From: Tulasnella sp. 424
Taxonomy: Eukaryota > Basidiomycota > Agaricomycetes > Cantharellales > Tulasnellaceae
DNA length: 64,000 nt
Assembly: GCA_019633425.1 (NCBI GenBank)
Contig: WSUB01000100.1
Location: forward strand, 1 to 64,000
Direction: 5' to 3'
Both the position numbers and the translations under genes were made by a program. The notes under the pieces were generated by a model that saw nothing but the letters and a program-made list of their open reading frames with translations, searched no databases and was not told the origin of the DNA. Shown piece by piece: positions 13,078-24,784 of this stretch; the stretch's first letter is position 1; every line of letters begins with the position of its first letter.

Positions 13078-13869
13078 GACGGCGAGGAGAGGGGGGGATG
13101 GTGGTAGTAGAAGGGGAGTCTGATGAGGTCGAAGAGGTAGACGGTGGTCTTATATACGTTTGGCGACTTTGATGACGGCGGCCTCGATGCAGTGGAATAA
13201 GAAGTCGTGCGTGCTCTGCGGAGATGGGTATGGCTTTGATTCCTTTGGGTTTGAGGCCGGGGATTACGGGGTTGATCTTCCGTGACGGAGGGGATGTATG
13301 AGTGGTGCGCCTGAGGGGGGTAAAGAAAGAGCAGAGGGAGAGGGAAGGGGCGGGGGGAGTCTCGAGCTTTAAGAGAGTGAGCTGCGACACGATGCGTGAC
13401 TTCGGTGTTTGCGTCAGTTTACCCCGCTTATCTCCGATGAGGCAGATAATCTATAGACTTCTTTCACTTGTCCGTTTCCTCGGCGCTTCCGGCCTCCCGT
13501 CTACCCCCGTTATCTCCGGCATGGTAGAGGAAAACCACGCAAAGCTTCTTCCACTGGTCATGGTTTGTCCATTTCCCCGGCGCTTCCCTTAGTCGGTGGA
13601 CTAACCTCGCCGCGCTTCCTACACATCGTAGACCCGAGTTTGTTGCATTCACAGTCATCTCCACTTCTCATGTACCACAGGAAACTTCGAATTTAATGAT
13701 CGACCTGGTGTTCGCTGTCTAATTTCCTGGCTCTCGTGCGTTGTATTTTTGTGGACTGGCTTATTGTCGCGTTTGCCTCTAGATACTGAGGGTAGGTGAT
13801 GAGTTGAACGGGCGGCGTTTCGCAGGTGGCGCGCAAGACCCGAATACTGTAATCAATCTCCCATGTCGA

Positions 13870-13990
13870 TAATCATGAATGCCACGCGATAACGCTGCAT
13901 GGGCATTAGGAAACATATTAGGACACCCATCGCTTTGTCACTTACTTGCCTCACAAGCCAGATTCGGGTTACAAGGACTCCCTCTTTTTC
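13870..13990 (+). pseudogene. Possible armadillo-repeat fragment
   Basis: Reading from about 13879, the plus strand gives AAWALGNILG, the signature of an importin alpha armadillo repeat, right after array-flank sequence (atgaatgccacgc). It lies 570 bases upstream of two importin-like genes, so it may be a scrap of a third copy left at the insertion boundary. The match is only about ten residues and could be chance. Confidence 0.3.
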
Positions 13991-14129
13991 GGGGCGTCCG
14001 TCCGAAAACTTTGTTTCAGTCCATATTCTGGGCTTATTGTCAAACCCTGTATCTATGTCGAATCCCTCACCCCTGATGCCTTCGTTGAGGTCACTTCAAA
14101 AATGTCAGTTTTGTAGACCGTAAAGGGAT

Positions 14130-16230
14130 ACTTACACCTGGTCCCGTTAGGCCGGTGTCGAATCCTCGACATTTATCGACGTCAAGTCAAAGGCGCAGGA
14201 CCAAGATATTCCTAGGACTTCTTCTTCCCGCTCTTCTGTCTGTTCTTATTCTGACGAAGAGCTGAGGAATCTGCTCAACGCTAGGCTCCGATCTCGAGTC
14301 TAGTAACCACAGCCCAGCAAATACAGGGTTCGGTTTGAAATTGATCCTTGTTCCATTTTTGAAATTCTGCTGTTCTTGAATCAGATCTATTCTGTCAAGT
14401 CTCGCGCGATTGCGATCTGTGGCGAGGTCAGCTTTCTGTTCAAATTGTGGCGCAATGTTTGCGGTGTGACTGTCACAAGCAGTGACAAGCTGTGTTGCGA
14501 GCGAACCACCACCGAAGTGATCGAGCTCGAGCTCCCTTATTGGCTACCAACTTAAGCATGGACGAAGAGACTTTGAAAGGAGTCACGGCGGAGTTAGCTA
14601 CTCTTACATTACAAGAGGTCTCGGGCATCAAAGCGTCTTTGACGGAAGATGGGAAAGTACGCGGGCCTCGGTCTATGCTTTTACCGCAAATAAAGATGCT
14701 CAAGTCTTGCCTCTTAGGTTCATAGCGACCTCTTACTGGGATTCAGATCAGACGAACAGGAAATTCGGAAAGCAGTGGTTATCAAAATACGAGAAATTCT
14801 TCAAAACCTTCCGGCTTCTCAAGTCATACAGCCAGTTGTCGATACTGGGCTCGTCCCAGATCTCGTGTCCTTGCTGGACTCTGATGACACGCAACTTCAG
14901 GTTTATCATGCCCTTGAACCTCCCGTTTGGGTTGCCCTCCTTCTGACCTTCCTCCGGTCCTTTTTTCAAGCTCGAAGCTGCTTGGATAGTCGCAAACATA
15001 GCCTGCGGAACCACCCAGCAGACAAAGAAGGTTATCGACGCCGGGGCAATCACAAAGCTTGCCCGACTTGCCGTATCTCCCAACGATACCCTTTCGGACA
15101 AGGCTGTTTGGGCGTTGGCAAACATTGTTGCTGACTCTGCGTTACTCCGAGATCGTGTTGAAGACGAAGGAGGGATCAACGCTCTCGTGACCATCTTGAA
15201 CCGTGACGCATGTCCAACAGATGCTCAACGGAGAGCCGTTTGGGCCACTTCATGCTATCTCCATCCTTGGCCGTCACGTGGATTGCCTCTCAACAAGGTA
15301 GGACAACTCCTTATTAAGGCATCGGTCTGCCTCAAGTCAATTGATCATCTTACTCACTCAGATCAAACATCTCCTTCCATGTCTTGTTCGTTACATATTG
15401 AAGACTTCAGTAGACGAAGCAAACATGAAGTCCCTCGAATATGCCGTTAAATCGCTCCAGCGGATCTGTGATCGGCACCTTAAACGGTCGGATTTCATCG
15501 AGACACAGGTGGTCCCTCGCCTGGTACAACTTCTCGCGGACTCCTCGTCCAGTGTACCGCTCCAAAATCAGGCATTGCTCTGCCTCGGCTATCTTGTCAG
15601 CGGAGACGACAACGATACGGACGTCGCCATTAACGCTGGAATATTGCCCGCGCTTTCGGTTGCGCTGGCACGTGGAAATCAACACACCTATGAGTTCGCA
15701 TGTTGGACTGCATCAAACATCGCCGCAGGAAATCAGCAACAACTTCAAGCTGTCTTGGACTCCGGGCTTCTTGAGCCCGTCGTTCGCATTCTAATGGATG
15801 GCCAAAACAACGCTGCCTGTCGACGTGAAGCGTGTTGGGTGATCTCAGACCTCACCAGAGGTGCTGCCGATGACAGAATAGTACAAACTCTCATTAAAGG
15901 GCGCTGCCTGGAGGGTCTTTCGGCTGCACTTTTAATCCCAGATCAAAAAGCGAAGGAGCGTGCGGTCTTCGGGATCACTAACCTTTTGAAATGGAAGGGT
16001 GCGCTAGCGTCAGAAGAGGACAGCTCCCCTTTGACGATTCTTCGAAGCGCTTCGTGCCCCCAAAACCTCCGTGTTGTGCGGGACTCTCACGAGCTCCATG
16101 ATTTGGAACTCAAGAAAGACTGCCAGGACATTTTAACTCGTTACTTTCCCGAGCATAGTCGACGTGCTCGGGTTTGACTAAAATTGTAAATGCAAATAGC
16201 TGGATAGAGCTTTGTTATAATTAGCTATCT
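14130..16230 (+). repeat. Importin-like tandem duplication, unit A
   Basis: Direct repeat partner of about 16470-18570. Similarity covers the upstream flank (from about 14150), all four exons and three introns of the gene, and about 50 bases after the stop codon. The pair reads as one tandem duplication event. Confidence 0.85.
14558..16177 (+). CDS. Importin-alpha-like armadillo protein without IBB, copy A
   Basis: Relative of importin alpha with four exons: 14558-14656, 14718-14900, 14971-15297 and 15362-16177, 1425 nt, 474 aa, fully open. It starts MDEETLKGVTAELATLTLQE; the basic importin-beta-binding domain is absent and I found none upstream. Armadillo ladder residues are partly kept: EAAWIVANIACG, AVWALANIVAD, FACWTASNIAAG. 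Others are changed: the third repeat reads AVWATSCYLHP, and EACWVISDLTRG has Asp in place of Asn. The C-terminal part ends with KKDCQDILTRYFPEHSRRARV and lacks the acidic tail of normal importin alpha. Introns differ from the parent gene, so the split is old. It may bind cargo without importin beta or have another role; that is inference. Splice sites in all three introns match those of copy B. Confidence 0.87.
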
Positions 16231-16469
16231 ACTCTCGACGAGACTTTCGGTGTTGCCACTAGCAGGAGCGGTCTAGATTCCCTGGACGACCTCGGTAACA
16301 ATTTCCTGTTCCGTGCGACGGTACTTGTAACATCTCATGCATATCGGCTACCCCTGACCTGGGGACTGGTCAGGAGAGCTGCCACCTTTCGAAACTCTCG
16401 TTCATGCAGGATCCTCACCCCTGGCGTCTTGCTCGAGGTGACATTGTAGGTTAGTATCGGAGAGGGTGA

Positions 16470-18570
16470 AGGGTTCCTCACGGCTGGCCACGTTAGGATG
16501 GTGTCGAATCCTCAACATTTGTCGACATTGAGTCAAAGGTGCAGGACCAAGAGATTACGAGGACTTCCTCTTCCCGCTTTTCTGTCTGTTCTTATTCGGA
16601 CAAAGGGCTGAGGAATCCGCCCAACGCCAGTCTCCGAGAGTTTCTAGTAACCACAGCCCAGGATATACAGGGTTTGGTTCGAAATTGATCCTTGTTCCAT
16701 TGAAATTCTGCTGTGCTTGAATCAGATCTATTCTGTCGAGTCTCACGCGATTGCGATCTGTGGCGAGCTCAGCTTTCTGAAATTGTGGCGCACTGTTTGC
16801 GGTGTGACTGTCACAAGCAGTGACAAGCTGTGTTGCAAGCGAACCACCACTGAAGTGATCGAGCTCGAGCTCCCTTATTGGCTACCAACTTAATCATGGA
16901 CGAAGAGACTTTGAAAGGAGTCACGGCGGAGTTAGCTACTCCTACATTACAAGACATCTCGGGCGTCAAGGCGTCTCTGACGGAAGAGGGGAAAGTACGC
17001 GGGCCTCGTTCTATGCTTTTATCGCAAATAAGGATGCTCAAGTCTTGCCTCTTAGGTTCCTAGCGACCTCTTACTGGGATTCAGATCAGATGATTCGGAG
17101 ATTCGGAAAACAGTGGTTATCAAAATAGGAGAAATCCTTCGAAACTCCCCGCCTTCTCAAGCCGTACAGCCAGTTGTCGATACTGGGCTCGTCTCAGATC
17201 TCGTGTCTTTGCTGGACTCTGATGACACACAACTTCAGGTTTGTCATTTCCTTGAACTTCACGTTTGGGTTGCGCCCTTCTGACCTTCCTCTGGTCTTTT
17301 TTAAAGCGCGAGGCTGCCGCTATAGTCGCAAACATAGCCTGCGGAACCACCCAGCAGACAAAGAAGGTTATCGACGCCGGGGCAATTATAAAGCTCGTCC
17401 GACTTGCCGTATCTCCCGACGAAACTCTTTCGGAACACGCTGTTTGGGCGTTGGCAAACATTGTTCGCGACTCTGTCCTACACCGAGATCGTGTTGAAGA
17501 CGAAGGAGGGATTAACGCCCTCGTGACCATCTTGAACCGTGACCCATGTCCAACAAATGCTCAACGGCGATCCGTTTGGGCTATCTTGTGCTATCTTCAT
17601 CCTTGGTCGTCATGTAAACTGCCTGTCACGAAGGTAGAGACACTCCTTATTAAGGCCTCGGTCTGACTCAAATCAACTAATTATCTTACTCACACAGGTG
17701 AAACATCTCCTTCCGTGTCTTGTTCGCTACATACGGAAAACTCCGGTAGATAAGGCAAACATGGAGTCCCTGGAATGCGCCGTTCAATCGCTCCGTCGGA
17801 TCTGTAATCGTGACCTTAAACGGTCGGATTTCATCGAGACAGAGGTGGTTCCTCGCCTGGTGCAACTTGTCGCGGACTCTTCGTCCAGTGTAGCGCTCCA
17901 AAGTCAGGCATTAAATTGCCTTGGCTATCTCGTCAGCGGAAACGAACACGATACCGACGTCGCCATTAACGCTGGAATGTTGCCCGCGCTTTCGGTTGCG
18001 CTGACAGGTGGAAATCAACGCGTCTATGAAATCGCATGTTTCAAAGCATCAAACATCGCCGCAGGAAATCAGCAACAAGTTCAAGCTTTCTTGGACTCCG
18101 GGCTTCTTGAGCCGGTCGTTCGCATTCTAATGGATGGACAAAACAACGCTTCCTGTCGACGTGAAGCATGTTGGGTGATCTCAAACCTCACTAGGCAGGT
18201 TTCCGATGATAGAATAGTACAAACTCTCATTAAAGGGCGCTGCCTGGAGGGTCTTTCGGCTGCACTTTTAATCTCAGGTCAAGAAACGAAGGAACGTGCG
18301 ATCTTCGGGATCACTAACCTTTTGAAATGGAAGGGTGCGCAAGCGTCAGAAGAGGACAGCTCCCCTTTGGCGATTCTTCGAAGCGCTTCGTGCCCCCAAA
18401 ACCTCCGTGTTGTGCGGGACTCTCACGAGTTCCGTTACTTGAAACTCAAGAAAGACTGCCATGACATTTTAACTCGTTACTTCCCCGAGTATAGTAGACG
18501 TGCCCGGGTTTGACTAAAATTGTAACGCAAGTAGCCGGATAGAGCTTTGTTATGAGTAGCAATCTACCCT
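16470..18570 (+). repeat. Importin-like tandem duplication, unit B
   Basis: Partner of the unit at about 14130-16230. Both units share the flank with tcaaaggygcaggaccaag, the gene, and the sequence following the stop (ctaaaattgtaa). Differences are mostly substitutions, with a few short indels in the flank and introns. Confidence 0.85.
16896..18513 (+). CDS. Importin-alpha-like armadillo protein without IBB, copy B
   Basis: Tandem partner of copy A with identical exon lengths: 16896-16994, 17056-17238, 17307-17633 and 17698-18513, 474 aa. Keeping four exon lengths and the frame in both copies argues that both are functional. It also begins MDEETLKGVTAELA and lacks an importin-beta-binding domain. 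It differs from A at ladder positions: the second-repeat Trp is Ala here (EAAAIVANIACG), while the Asn lost in A is present (EACWVISNLTR). So the two copies have lost different parts of the classical signal-binding surface. The intron 2 acceptor is TTAAAG, and the following residue is Arg instead of Leu. Function is not established. Confidence 0.87.
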
Positions 18571-19489
18571 CGATGAGACCTTCGGTGTCGCCACTAGCAA
18601 TAGCGGTCTAAACTTCTTGGACGACTTCAGTGACAATTTCCTGTCTCCGTGCGACAGAAGCGTACCCTCGACTGGGGACCGGTTAGAAGAATTGCCACCT
18701 TGAGTTCATGTAGAATCTCCACCCCGGATGTCTTGCTCGAAGTGAATTCGTAGGTTTAGTAAGGTGGAGAGTAATGGAATCCTCACGCCACGCAGCGCTT
18801 CCTAGAGATAGACCACAGTTTGTAGCATTCGCACTCATCTCAACTTCTCATATACCACAGGAAACTTCTAATGACCGTTGCAGCTGGTGGAGTGGGGAAG
18901 GCTTTTTGATTTTTATTATTTCTAGATTTTTCCTTTAGATTGATAGTTCTCTAATAGAAGCTTACCGATTTCGTCGAGGCGGGGTGAGAGCTTTACAGAC
19001 CAACCCCCCATGTCGACGGCTGGCACGAACAGCCCTGACTCTCTCATCTTTGTCCACGATTCACCCCTCCTACCGATTCATCTCTTCCTTTGAAAATAAA
19101 TAAGGGACAACAAGCATCGATTACAGTTATGTACTGCGGACTGAGAAGACAAGATCATACATATATACAAAACTGGATCGGATGGAGTGGTTCGGCCATC
19201 CCAGCGATCCCCGCGATCCCCAACACCACAGACCATCAACACCGAAATAGTACACTAAGGAATAATCATGAACAAAGGGACCACAAGATAACATAGAAAA
19301 ACGTATGGGCGAGTTAGTCTCCTCCGACTGACCAGGCTCCGCGGAACGGTTGGAAATACGGCACGAAAGAGGAAGGTCCGTCTCAGGTGGGTCATACACC
19401 CAGGGAAGGCATACTGACAAGAGCCAGGACGCGTCATATCAGAGCTTGAACCGTTTACAAGGACCTCAAACTGGTTCAAGGTCACTCTG
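18571..19489. other. Array flank between importin-like copy B and array copy 2
   Basis: No gene. The first part repeats the 5' flank of the array unit (compare 13617-13690), and from about 18880 the sequence matches the region just after the SAC1 copy 1 stop codon and the block upstream of copy 1's stop (about 11950-12400). Confidence 0.6.
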
Positions 19490-19921
19490 TCACCAATCCC
19501 ACTTTTGGAACTCGACCGTAACACCAGCTCCGACGCCAGTGACGACCGAATATACAGCGCAGCCATCAGCGGTCTCACCGCTCCGCCACTCCTCGGCTCC
19601 GGGACTCGCAGTCCAGTCAAAGTGTGGTAACTCCGACTCCCACGTCTGTGGCGCTCGACAGGGGGTATCTGTGGGAATCATCATCAGCTTCGCCTTGCCT
19701 TCCAGAAAAGGAAATCCAACTCGACACCGACCTGGACGTTCTGGAGCCTTTTCTCCATCGCTTTTGCGACGTTCAAGGCATTGTTCTGGGTTTTCACCGT
19801 CTTCTATCGGTGCTGGCAAAGGTTTGGACGTCGACTTTGATGGAGGCGTTACTTTGGCGACGGCGGTGATGGCCTGGGTCTTGGCCTTCTGAGATGGGTA
19901 CGACTTGGTCCACTGAGGCAT
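19490..19921 (-). CDS. Array gene copy 2, unknown function
   Basis: Two exons, 19921-19732 and 19668-19490, 122 aa, closest to copy 1 in the N-terminal half (MPQWTKSYPSQKAKTQ). The 63-nt intron here happens to be in frame and open, so reading straight through gives a 143-residue protein; the spliced form is preferred because most sister introns are out of frame or hold stops. The C-terminal module (DTPC ... DFDWTASPGAEEW ... VEFQKWDW) is intact. Confidence 0.75.
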   Translation of the reverse strand: MPQWTKSYPSQKAKTQAITAVAKVTPPSKSTSKPLPAPIEDGENPEQCLERRKSDGEKAPERPGRCRVGFPFLEGKAKLMMIPTDTPCRAPQTWESELPHFDWTASPGAEEWRSGETADGCAVYSVVTGVGAGVTVEFQKWDW

Positions 19922-21107
19922 GACGGCGAGGAGGAGAGGGAGATGGTGGTGGTGAAAGGGGAGTCTGACGAGGTCAAAGAGATAGATGGTGGTCTTATAT
20001 ACGTTTGGCGACTTGGATGACGGCGGCTTCGATCAAACGGCAGAGAGAAGTCGTGCGTGCTCTGCGGAGATGCGTCTGGCTTTGTTTTCTTTGGGTTTAA
20101 GCTCGGGGATTACGGGGTTGGTCTTCCGTGACAGAGGGGATGAAGGAGTGGTGCGCGTGAGGGGGAAGAGAAAGAGCAGAGGAGAGCTTGGGGGGAGTCT
20201 CTTTATGAGAGTGAGCTGCCCTCAGCGCCCGGGGCCTTCGGTGTTTGTTTCGTTTTACCCCGTTTATCTCCGTCCTACATGCGGTGCTCGTATCCATTTC
20301 CCCGGCTCTTCCCTTGGTCTGTGGACTAACTACGCAGCACTTGCAACGGATAGACTTAGTTTGTAACACTTGCACTCATCTCAACTTCTCAGGGATCACA
20401 AGAAACTTCGAATTTAATCATGGTCCTTGCTCCCTAACTTGTTGGTTCCTGCGCGCTCTATTTTTGCGTTCTAGCTTATTGCCGTATTTGCTTTGGAGAT
20501 ACGGAGTGTAGGTGACGAGTTGAACGAGCGACGTTTCACTCGAGGCGCGAGACCTGAATCGATCAACCTCCCACGTCGACTTGGATGAATGCCACGCATA
20601 ACCCTCGACCTCTCCTGCTTCACGACCAACACCTATAACTCCACCAGGCGATTCTCCTATCTTTTAGAAGGGCAATGAAAAACAAACTCTGATCTAAATA
20701 ACCCGACTGGTACAAGACAAGATCGTGCATATACATCAGCCTAGTCGATGGAGTGGTTCGGCGATCCATAGCCATCCCCTACACCACCGACCACCGCCAT
20801 GGAGACGCTACAATATACACCGCAGATGCGAAGGCAGTCATAGAATAGACGGAAACGGTTTGACCTTTAGGCATTTAGTGAGTCGTGGTTTGTCATATAC
20901 CCCAACTGACCCACTCAGCCTTACACATATTTTAGGGGACATTAAGACGACGAGATACCTAAGGCCGGGGAAGGTCCGTCCTTCCTGCAGTTAAAAGCGA
21001 TGGGAGGCAATCCTCTTGAATGAGATCCGGACGTGGTGTCGACTCGCTATAATTGAATTGGGGCTGCTGCAAGTACCCCCCCCCCCCAGTGAGTGGAGAT
21101 CACTTCA

Positions 21108-21536
21108 TCACCAGTCCCACTTCTGGAACTCGACAGTGACACCAACTCCGGCACCAGAGACGACCGAATAAATAGCGCAACCATCCACAGTCTGGCCGAG
21201 CTGCCACTCGTCAGCTCCTGGACTCGTAGTCCAGTCAAAGTCCGATAGCCCCGGCTCCTACGTCTGTGGCGTTTGGCAGGGGGTATCTGTGGGAATGAAA
21301 TCAGCTTCCTTCGACTTCCAGAAAAGGAAACACACTCGACACCGACCTGAACGTTCTGGAGCCTTTTCTCCATCGTTTTCGCATCGTTCAACGCATTGGT
21401 CGCGATGAAAATCGTCATCCTTTGCTGCTGGACGAGAGTTGGAGGTTGATTTCGGTGGTGGGGAGACTTTATCGACGTCGGTGATGGACTGAGCGCTGGA
21501 CTCGAGAGATGGGTACAAGTTGGTCCGTTGAGGCAT
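21108..21536 (-). pseudogene. Array gene copy 3, broken by a stop codon
   Basis: Exons would be 21536-21347 and 21286-21108, the family lengths of 190 and 179 nt. In exon 2 the Trp codon that follows PCQTPQT in the sister copies is TAG (21258-21260), which would cut the protein before the conserved module. Everything downstream is still open and well conserved (DFDWTTSPGADEW, VEFQKWDW), so the break looks recent. A poly-C run of ten bases lies just downstream at about 21076-21087. Confidence 0.75.
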
Positions 21537-22761
21537 GATGGCGAGGAGGAGAGGGAGACGGTGGTGGTAGAAAGGGAGTTTGACGAGGCTGAAGAGGTCG
21601 ACTGTGGCCTTATATACGTTTGACGACTTGGATGACGGTGGCTTCGATCAAATGGCAAGGAGAAGCCTTGCGTGCTGTGTGGAGATGCGTCTGGCTTTGT
21701 TTTCTTTGGGTTTGAGGTCGGGGATGACGGGGTTAGTGTTCCGTGACAGAGGGGACAAAGGAGTGGTGCGCGTGAGGGGGGAGAGAAAGTGCAGAGGGGA
21801 GAGCTTGGGGGAGTCTCTTTATGAGAGTGAGCTGCCGGTGCTCTGCCTCGACTTCGGTGTTTACACGTATACCCCCGTTTATCTCCGGCTGGGAGGTGCC
21901 AAAGAGGGCATTTCTAGGCCTCTTTCGGGCTGCTCAGGCCTTGTCCATTTCCCCGCCGATTCCCGCACTCTCCGAGCTAACCTCGTGGTACTTCCAATAT
22001 GGAGACTCTAGTTTGTAGCCCTCGCACTCATCTCCACGTCTTATGTACTACCACAGGCCGGTTTAATAACCGATACAACTGGCGGAGCAGGGAAAGCTGC
22101 GTGCCTATTGGGTCGCTCTTAATTTATTATTCCTTTTTTTTTTTTATCTCGTCCGCTTTTGGCCTTTTATTTTAGATTGATAGCCCTCAAACAGAGGCTT
22201 CCCGATTTCGTCAAGGCGGCGTGAGAGCCCTAGAGATCAACCTCCCACGTCGACGGCTGCCACGAACAGCCCTGAACCCTCTCATCTTTGTCCACGATTC
22301 ACCTCTGCTATTCCTCCTACCGATTCTCCTTTTCTTTGAAAAGAAAGAAGGGACAACAAGCATCGATTACAACTACTGCGGACCAAAACGGACAAGATCA
22401 TACATAAGTACAAAGACTGGATTGGGTGGAGTGGTCCGGTCATCGCAGCCATCCCCGATACCACCGACCATCAACACTAAGATAGTACACTAAATAACGT
22501 CTATGAACGACTTGATTACAGGAAACCACATGAAAGGCGTATGGGCCAGTTAAAGCATGTCGTATCCTCCGACTGACCGGGCTCCGCAACGGTTGGAGGG
22601 GCAGTACAAAAGAGGAAGGCCAGGCGAGAAAGGAAGGTCCGTCCTTTCGTCAGGTGAGTCATAGACCCAGAGAAGGCATATCGATGGGTGCCAAGCCGCA
22701 GTGCCGCCATATCGAAGCTTAAGCCGTTGCAAGCACCCCAACCTGGCTCAAGGTCACTCCG

Positions 22762-23185
22762 TCACCAATCCCACTTCTGGAACTCGACCGTAACACCAGC
22801 TCCGACGCCAGTGACGACCGAATATACGGCGCAGCCCTCAGCGGTCTCACCGCTCTGCCACTCCTCGGCTCCGGGACTTGCAGTCCAGTCAAAGTCCGGT
22901 AGCTCCGGCTCCCACGCCTGTGGCGCTGTGCAGGGGGTATCTGTGGGAATCATATTAGGTCCTCATCCCAAAAAGGAAATCAGCTCGACACCGACCAGGA
23001 TGTTCTGGAGCCTTTTCTCCATCGTTTTCGCATCGTTCGACGCATTTATTGTGATGAAAATCATCATTCTTTGCCGCTGGACGAGGTTTGGATGTCGATT
23101 TCGGTGGTGGGGAGACTTTATCGACGTCGGTGAAGGACTGAGTGCTGGACTCGAGAGATGGGTACGAGTTGGTTCGTTGAGGCAT
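22762..23185 (-). CDS. Array gene copy 4, unknown function
   Basis: Exons 23185-22996 and 22940-22762, 122 aa, intact. The 55-nt intron is one of the shortest in the family, carries a TAA in the exon 1 frame, and holds ctaat as a likely branch point. It gives one of the clearest cases that splicing is needed. N-terminus MPQRTNSYPSLESSTQ; the C-terminal module is complete. Confidence 0.77.
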
Positions 23186-23257
23186 GATGGCGAGGAGGAG
23201 AGGGAGAAGTTGGTGGTAGAAGGGAAGTCTGATGAGGTTGAAGAGGTTGACGGTGAC

Positions 23258-23265
23258 CTTATATA
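23258..23265 (-). promoter_or_regulatory. TATA box of array copy 4 (family-wide element)
   Basis: TATATAAG on the minus strand, 73 nt before the start codon. The same box followed by the same cgtatataagg context is seen before most copies (for example 21611-21616 for copy 3), in a conserved block reading ccaagtcgtcaaacgtatata. It suggests each copy carries its own core promoter. Confidence 0.65.
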
Positions 23266-23465
23266 CGTTTGACGACTTGGATGGCAGTGGCTTCGATCAA
23301 ATGCCAGGGAGAAGCCTTGCGTATTCTCTGGGGATGCGTCTGGCTTTGGTTTCTTCGGGTTTGAGCTCGGGGATTACGGGGTTGGTCTTCCGTGACAGAG
23401 GGGATGTATGAGTGGTGCGCGGGAGGGGGGGTAAAGAAAGAGCAGAGGGGAGAAATTGGGGGGAG

Positions 23466-23478
23466 TCTCTTTAAGAGA
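23466..23478. promoter_or_regulatory. Conserved palindrome upstream of array genes
   Basis: TCTCTTTAAGAGA, two inverted arms around one base, about 285 nt before the copy 4 start. The same element with its agtctctttaagagagtgag context recurs before copies 1, 5, 7 and 11; copies 2, 3, 6 and 10 have a variant (ctctttatgagag). It could be a shared regulator site; no factor is identified. Confidence 0.45.
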
Positions 23479-24354
23479 GTGAGCTGCGACACGACACGGC
23501 CAGCCTCGGTGTTTGCATCAGTTTACCCCGTTTATCTCCGACCACGCCCTGTAAGAAGGCTTCTTTCGCTGCTCGACTTGTCCATTTCCCCGGCGCTTCC
23601 CTCGGTCACTAACCTCGCAGCGATAGACTTTAGTTTGTAGCACTCACACTCATCTCAACTTCTCACTTACCACAGGAAACTTCGAATGCAATGATCGATC
23701 TAATATTTGCTGTCCACTTTGTTGGTTTCCCCCCGCCCTTTTTGTAGGGCTAGCTTATTGTCGCGCTTGCTTTCAAGATCCTGAGGGCAGGTGATCATGA
23801 CGAGTTGAACGAGCGGCGTTCGCAGCGCGAGACTCGAATATCGGTCTCCCACGTCGATGAATGCCACACACAGCCCTAAACCTCTCCTTGCTTCACGATC
23901 AACACCTATCACTCCGCCCGGCGATTCTACTATCTTTTGGAAAGGAAATGAAAAGAAAGCTTTTATCAAAATTACCCAACTGGTACAAGACAAGATCATA
24001 CAGTTAGTATACGTTGATGGTGTGGTTCGGCGATCCGTAGCCATCCCCGATACCACCAACCATCACCATCGAAACGCTACAATATACACCGCTGAAACAA
24101 CGGAAGTCATAGAATAGACGTACATGGTTTGTATTTAGGCGTTTGGTGAGTCAAGGCCTACTATCTACGGGACTGACCCGGCTCAGCTTCAGACATATTA
24201 TAGGGGACATTCGGATGGCGAGATGCCTAGCGGCCGCAGGAACTCCATCTTTCTTTGTCGGTGAGTACGATATGGGGGGTTCTTCCTGCACGAGGTCAGG
24301 GCCTGGTGTCGCTACAGTTGTATTGAGGCTGCTGCAGGTGCCACGGTCACTTCA

Positions 24355-24784
24355 TCACCAGTCCCACTTCTGGAATTCGACGGTGACACCGACTCCGATG
24401 CCAGTGACGGCCGAATAGACAGCGCAACCATCCGCTGTCTGGCCGATCTTCCACTCATCCGCTCCGGGGCTTGCAGTCCAGTCAAAATCTGGTAACTCCA
24501 GCTCCCACCCTTGTGGCGCTTGACAGGGGGTATCTGTGGGAATCGGAATCAGCTTCCTTCGCCTTCCGAAAAAGGAAATCACCTTGACACCGACCTGGAC
24601 GTTCTGGAGCCTTTTCTCCATTGTTTTCGCATCGTGGGACGCATCGGCGGCGATGGGAACTGTCTTCCTTTGCCGCTGGAAGAGGTTTGGGAGTCGATTT
24701 CAGTGTTGGGGAGATTTTATCCACGTCGGTGATGGCCTGAGTGCTGGACTCGAGAGATGGGTACGAATTGGTCCGTTGAGGCAT
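24355..24784 (-). CDS. Array gene copy 5, unknown function
   Basis: Exons 24784-24595 and 24533-24355, 122 aa, intact. The 61-nt intron shifts frame, so the protein only forms after splicing. N-terminal half MPQRTNSYPSLESSTQAITD; C-terminal module with DFDWTASPGADEW, DGCAVYS and VEFQKWDW. Confidence 0.77.

Noticed and set aside
12595..13107. 170-codon plus-strand frame over array copy 1, and similar ones over other copies
   Set aside because: These frames are not conserved in length or sequence between copies, while the minus-strand two-exon model is.
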